Position numbers and translations under genes: made by a program
The notes under the pieces: generated by a model
Told to the model about the DNA's origin: nothing
Database searches by the model: none
The model's input: only the letters and a program-made list of their open reading frames with translations
Source of the DNA: JACPLA01 sp035291905
GTDB lineage: Bacteria > Bacteroidota > Ignavibacteria > UBA10030
DNA: 18,165 bases
Reading direction: 5' to 3'
Assembly (NCBI GenBank): GCA_035291905.1
Contig: DATDRF010000160.1
Location: 1 to 18,165, forward strand
In this document: piece by piece, positions 16,317 to 18,165 of the stretch
How positions within the stretch are numbered: position 1 is the stretch's first letter
Layout: every line of letters begins with the position of its first letter

Positions 16317-17365
16317 GATCGATCAACCGCATCCTTGTTGTTCAGACGGCCTTCATCGGTGATGTCATCCTTACTCTTCCGTTGATCCAGACCCTCAAAG
16401 AATTCTTCCCTCAAGCCGAGGTTGACGTCGTCCTCGTTCCGCGTGCTGCGGAAATTTGTCGCAATCATCCCGCAATCGACAGGATCATAGAATATGACAA
16501 AAACGGAAAGGACAAAGGGCTGGCCGGTTTCCGGCGCATTGTCAGGACGCTAAGGGAGAGGGAGTATCAGATTGCAGTTGTTCCGCACAGGTCGCTCAGA
16601 AGTTCTTCCCTGGCCTTTCTTTCCAGGATTCCGCTGCGGGTTGGATTTGGAAAGGGGGGAGGCCGGTCCTTGCTTAACAAGCGTGTGCCGTATGATTCAG
16701 GGATTCATGAGATTGAACGAAATCTCTCTCTGCTTGCCGGTATCGGTATTCGCGATTTCGGGAAGGTCCTTCCGAAAGTCTATCCGTCTGCGGCGGATCA
16801 ATCGAGGGCATCAGAAATTATTTCCGGCATCCCGGCGGAGAGACGGACGAAACTGATTGCAGTCGCCCCCGGGACAATCTGGAATACGAAACGATGGCTG
16901 AAAGAACGCTTCGCAGAGCTCATAGCGATCGTTGTCGACGAGGGATTTGGAGTGGTGCTGGTCGGAGGGAAGGAAGATGCCGGTTTGTGCGGTGAGATTC
17001 TCGATCAAGCAAATCGCAGTTTCGTCATAAACACAGCAGGCACTCTCTCTCTGCTGGAATCTGCCGAATTGATCCGACGCTGTCTCCTCACTCTTTCCAA
17101 TGACAGTGCACCGATGCATCTTTCTGTCGCTACGGGAACGCCCGTCGTGGCAATTTTTGGAGCGACCGTCCCGTCGTTCGGCTTTGCTCCCTACGGACAC
17201 CACGATTCGGTAGTCGAAACACGCGGACTGACGTGCAGGCCTTGTTCGATCCACGGGGGGGCGGAGTGCCCGATCAAGACATTCGACTGCATGGTTCAGA
17301 TTACACCTGAGCGCGTTTTCTCACGCATGATGGACGTGCTGGAGAAGTCCTCCGCCAAACGTTGA
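16313..17365 (+). CDS. LPS heptosyltransferase, glycosyltransferase family 9
   Basis: Starting at ATG 16313 (ATGA overlap with the acyltransferase stop) the product is 350 aa, typical of WaaF/WaaC-like enzymes. It begins RILVVQTAFIGDVILTLPL (6-24), the family's N-terminal glycine-containing loop with Asp17. VAPGTIWNTKRWLKERF (184-200), LVGGKEDAGLC (216-226) and SNDSAPMHLSVATGTP (262-277) form the nucleotide-sugar site in the C-terminal Rossmann domain. A cysteine-rich stretch with TCRPCSIHGGAECP (307-320) is common in this family. It transfers ADP-heptose, or a related sugar, to the lipid A core region on the cytoplasmic side. The frame is open upstream to 16259, but that start lies deep inside the preceding gene. 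Confidence 0.92.
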   Translation: MRSINRILVVQTAFIGDVILTLPLIQTLKEFFPQAEVDVVLVPRAAEICRNHPAIDRIIEYDKNGKDKGLAGFRRIVRTLREREYQIAVVPHRSLRSSSLAFLSRIPLRVGFGKGGGRSLLNKRVPYDSGIHEIERNLSLLAGIGIRDFGKVLPKVYPSAADQSRASEIISGIPAERRTKLIAVAPGTIWNTKRWLKERFAELIAIVVDEGFGVVLVGGKEDAGLCGEILDQANRSFVINTAGTLSLLESAELIRRCLLTLSNDSAPMHLSVATGTPVVAIFGATVPSFGFAPYGHHDSVVETRGLTCRPCSIHGGAECPIKTFDCMVQITPERVFSRMMDVLEKSSAKR

Positions 17366-17377
17366 CTTTCGATTCCC

Positions 17378-17393
17378 CTCTGTGCTCTCCGTG
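17378..17393. repeat. CTCTGTG/CTCCGTG short tandem repeat (CACRGAG type)
   Basis: CTCTGTG (17378-17384) and CTCCGTG (17387-17393) repeat with a 9-bp period, and a degenerate third unit follows. The minus strand reads GGCACGGAGAGCACAGAG. Similar runs of CACGGAG/CACAGAG occur between genes in many environmental bacterial genomes, by recollection; origin and role are unknown. Confidence 0.45.
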
Positions 17394-17406
17394 CCTCAGC
17401 CCCACG

Positions 17407-17428
17407 CCCTGAAGTTTTCTCTTCGGGG
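17407..17428 (+). terminator. Candidate hairpin at the end of the operon
   Basis: CCCTGAAG (17407-17414) pairs with CTTCGGGG (17421-17428) across a 6-nt loop, with one U-G pair in RNA. It lies 41 nt after the heptosyltransferase stop. The tail (taggctcttt) is only weakly T-rich, so intrinsic termination would be inefficient; it may also act as a 3'-end stabilising stem. Confidence 0.35.
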
Positions 17429-17721
17429 TAGGCTCTTTGATTGAAACAATTCAATCGGGCAGAGGAACGCTTCTTCCTTTCCAATCCGTCTGGTTGTCTT
17501 TGAGTCAACGTTGCTGCATTTCCTGTCTGCAGAGCTCCCTGGATCCTGAATTTGATGAAAGCTCCTTGAGTGTGCTTCAAAGCATTGGAAGGAGGCTTTT
17601 GTATTTCTGGTTATGCCCGAAAAAGAGAGGTGAGTACCGACGATCCTGTGCTGTCGGTGGGCAGCAACTAAGAACGATTCCTGTGATTGCACGTTTTTCC
17701 GTCCTACGATAGTTTCCCCAC

Positions 17722-17750
17722 TTGATTCTGAGAATGACCACCACTATCAT
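17722..17750 (+). promoter_or_regulatory. Candidate promoter for the beta-helix protein gene
   Basis: TTGATT (17722-17727) and TATCAT (17745-17750) are spaced by 17 bp. A start near 17757 would give a leader of about 158 nt containing the two hairpins described separately. Prediction from sequence only. Confidence 0.4.
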
Positions 17751-17797
17751 AATCGATATTACTCCTGGGGGATTCTTGCGGGGTTGAGATATTCTAG

Positions 17798-17839
17798 AGA
17801 AGCCTCTGGAGAGCGCTACGGCGTTTGACAGAGGCTTCT
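17798..17839 (+). ncRNA. Capped hairpin in the leader: UACG tetraloop, tandem G-A, 11-bp stem
   Basis: AGAAGCCTCTG (17798-17808) is perfectly complementary to CAGAGGCTTCT (17829-17839). Inside, GA opposite GA can form a tandem sheared mismatch (17809-17810 with 17827-17828). An upper stem GAGCGC/GCGTTT (17811-17816 with 17821-17826) then closes on TACG (17817-17820), giving the very stable C(UACG)G tetraloop. The 3' flank is T-rich but interrupted (gttgtcttt), so it could be a terminator or attenuator. It could also be a protein-binding or 5'-stabilising element. Confidence 0.6.
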
Positions 17840-17894
17840 GTTGTCTTTCCGAGCGATAATTCTTGCAGTTTAGATTGGCGTGTTTCATCAATTC

Positions 17895-17910
17895 ACCTCC
17901 GCAGGGAGGT
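17895..17910 (+). promoter_or_regulatory. Hairpin burying the Shine-Dalgarno of the next gene
   Basis: ACCTCC (17895-17900) and GGAGGT (17905-17910) are perfect complements around a 4-nt loop (gcag). GGAGG is the ribosome-binding site for the GTG at 17915, so the stem would hide it. This arrangement is typical of translational control by temperature, ligand, protein or upstream folding, but a 6-bp stem may also simply melt at the ribosome. Confidence 0.55.
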
Positions 17911-17914
17911 TGAT

Positions 17915-18165
17915 GTGAAACGCTTGCTGATACTTCTTGTGTCGCTTGGTCTGCTCTCTGTTATTGCTCAGGCACAGCAACTCATCCGCGTTCCCCACGA
18001 TAAGCCCACCATTCAAGCCGCCATCAACACCGCCAGGGTTGGAGACACAGTACTCGTTGACCACGGCCTCTACTACGAGAACGTCCGCATCAACAAGAAC
18101 ATCGTCCTGGCCAGTCGTTTCATCCTTGATCAGGATACATCCCACATCTCTCGCACGATCATCGA
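17915..18165 (+). CDS. Secreted right-handed beta-helix protein, 3' partial
   Basis: The frame is open from GTG 17915 to the right edge (83 codons plus two bases). The ATG at 17913 is followed at once by TGA, so GTG is the start; GGAGGT lies 4 nt upstream. The N-terminus is a clear signal peptide (MKRLLILLVSLGLLSVIAQA). The mature part has TIQAAINTARVGDTVLV, then HGLYYENVRINKNIVLASR. This is the standard opening of pectin-lyase-fold proteins, in which a periodic-repeat helix starts after an 'IQ.AI..A..GDTV.V..G.Y.E' strand. In FCB bacteria such proteins often end in a T9SS sorting domain, which is outside this window. The function could be polysaccharide binding or cleavage, or purely structural; it cannot be decided here. 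Confidence 0.88.
   Translation, partial: MKRLLILLVSLGLLSVIAQAQQLIRVPHDKPTIQAAINTARVGDTVLVDHGLYYENVRINKNIVLASRFILDQDTSHISRTII

Larger units (their letters stand above)
17366..17914. other. 549-bp intergenic region without a supported gene
   Basis: No reading frame here has coding character, a recognisable family or a ribosome-binding site. From left to right it holds a CTCYGTG repeat pair (17378-17393), a hairpin that may end the long operon (17407-17428), a promoter candidate (17722-17750), a strong capped hairpin (17798-17839) and a hairpin covering the Shine-Dalgarno of the next gene (17895-17910). The stretch between about 17460 and 17720 shows only weak inverted repeats, such as ACCGAC/GTCGGT (17636-17641 and 17653-17658). 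Confidence 0.7.

Noticed and set aside
17439..17456. Inverted repeat GATTGAA/TTCAATC with a 4-nt loop
   Set aside because: The stem is A/T-rich and has no T-tract, so it is a poor terminator; a 7-bp A/T-rich palindrome can arise by chance.
17437..17712. Plus-strand 91-codon frame, and opposing minus-strand frames, in the last intergenic region
   Set aside because: No ribosome-binding site, no family resemblance and irregular composition. One minus-strand frame is partly made of the CACRGAG repeat.
1..18165. tRNA or rRNA genes, CRISPR arrays, insertion sequences or phage genes
   Set aside because: None of their hallmarks (cloverleaf ends, regular repeat-spacer arrays, transposase motifs, flanking terminal repeats) was seen.

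Overview
The window reads as chromosomal DNA of a Gram-negative bacterium of the FCB superphylum, most like the Ignavibacteria/Chlorobi side or a related lineage such as Calditrichota or KSB1. Three things point there. A secreted glycosidase ends in a type IX secretion (Por) sorting domain with the NPFNPST signature. An LpxL-type acyltransferase and a heptosyltransferase imply an LPS outer membrane. Sugar uptake uses a maltose-type ABC importer and not a SusC/SusD pair. The phylum is an inference from gene content and was not tested.

Layout. At the left edge (1-698, +) is the C-terminal part of a PpiC/SurA-type prolyl isomerase. It converges on a minus-strand gene (721-2739) for a membrane-anchored SGNH/GDSL hydrolase carrying TPR-like repeats. 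A 249-bp divergent intergenic region with a good promoter candidate follows. From 2989 to 17365, twelve plus-strand genes run without a gap larger than 19 nt, and several overlap by 1-8 nt. In order they are: a small membrane protein resembling the end of SxtJ; a NodU/TobZ-type carbamoyltransferase; a 59-aa DUF5989-like membrane protein; a T9SS-exported GH13 enzyme; a GH57 enzyme with CBM20; a sugar-binding lipoprotein and two MalF/MalG-type permeases; a GH13 lipoprotein with a GH2-like N-terminal domain; a YjbQ family protein; an LpxL-like acyltransferase; and an LPS heptosyltransferase. A 549-bp non-coding region (17366-17914) holds hairpins and a promoter candidate. The last gene (17915 to the edge) encodes the start of a secreted beta-helix protein.

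How the genes fit together. The central block forms a starch/maltodextrin route. Polymer would be cut at the cell surface by the T9SS GH13 enzyme and trimmed by the GH13 lipoprotein. Oligosaccharides would be bound and imported by the ABC system, whose ATPase is not in this window, and cut in the cytoplasm by the GH57-CBM20 enzyme. The flanking genes (carbamoyltransferase module, lipid A acyltransferase, heptosyltransferase) concern envelope or glycan decoration. Joining both sets in one apparent operon is the most unusual large-scale trait.

The features most worth following are the carbamoyltransferase/SxtJ-like/DUF5989-like module beside a TPR-SGNH hydrolase, and the structured leader of the last gene. 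That leader has an 11-bp hairpin capped by a UACG tetraloop and a second hairpin that buries the Shine-Dalgarno sequence.
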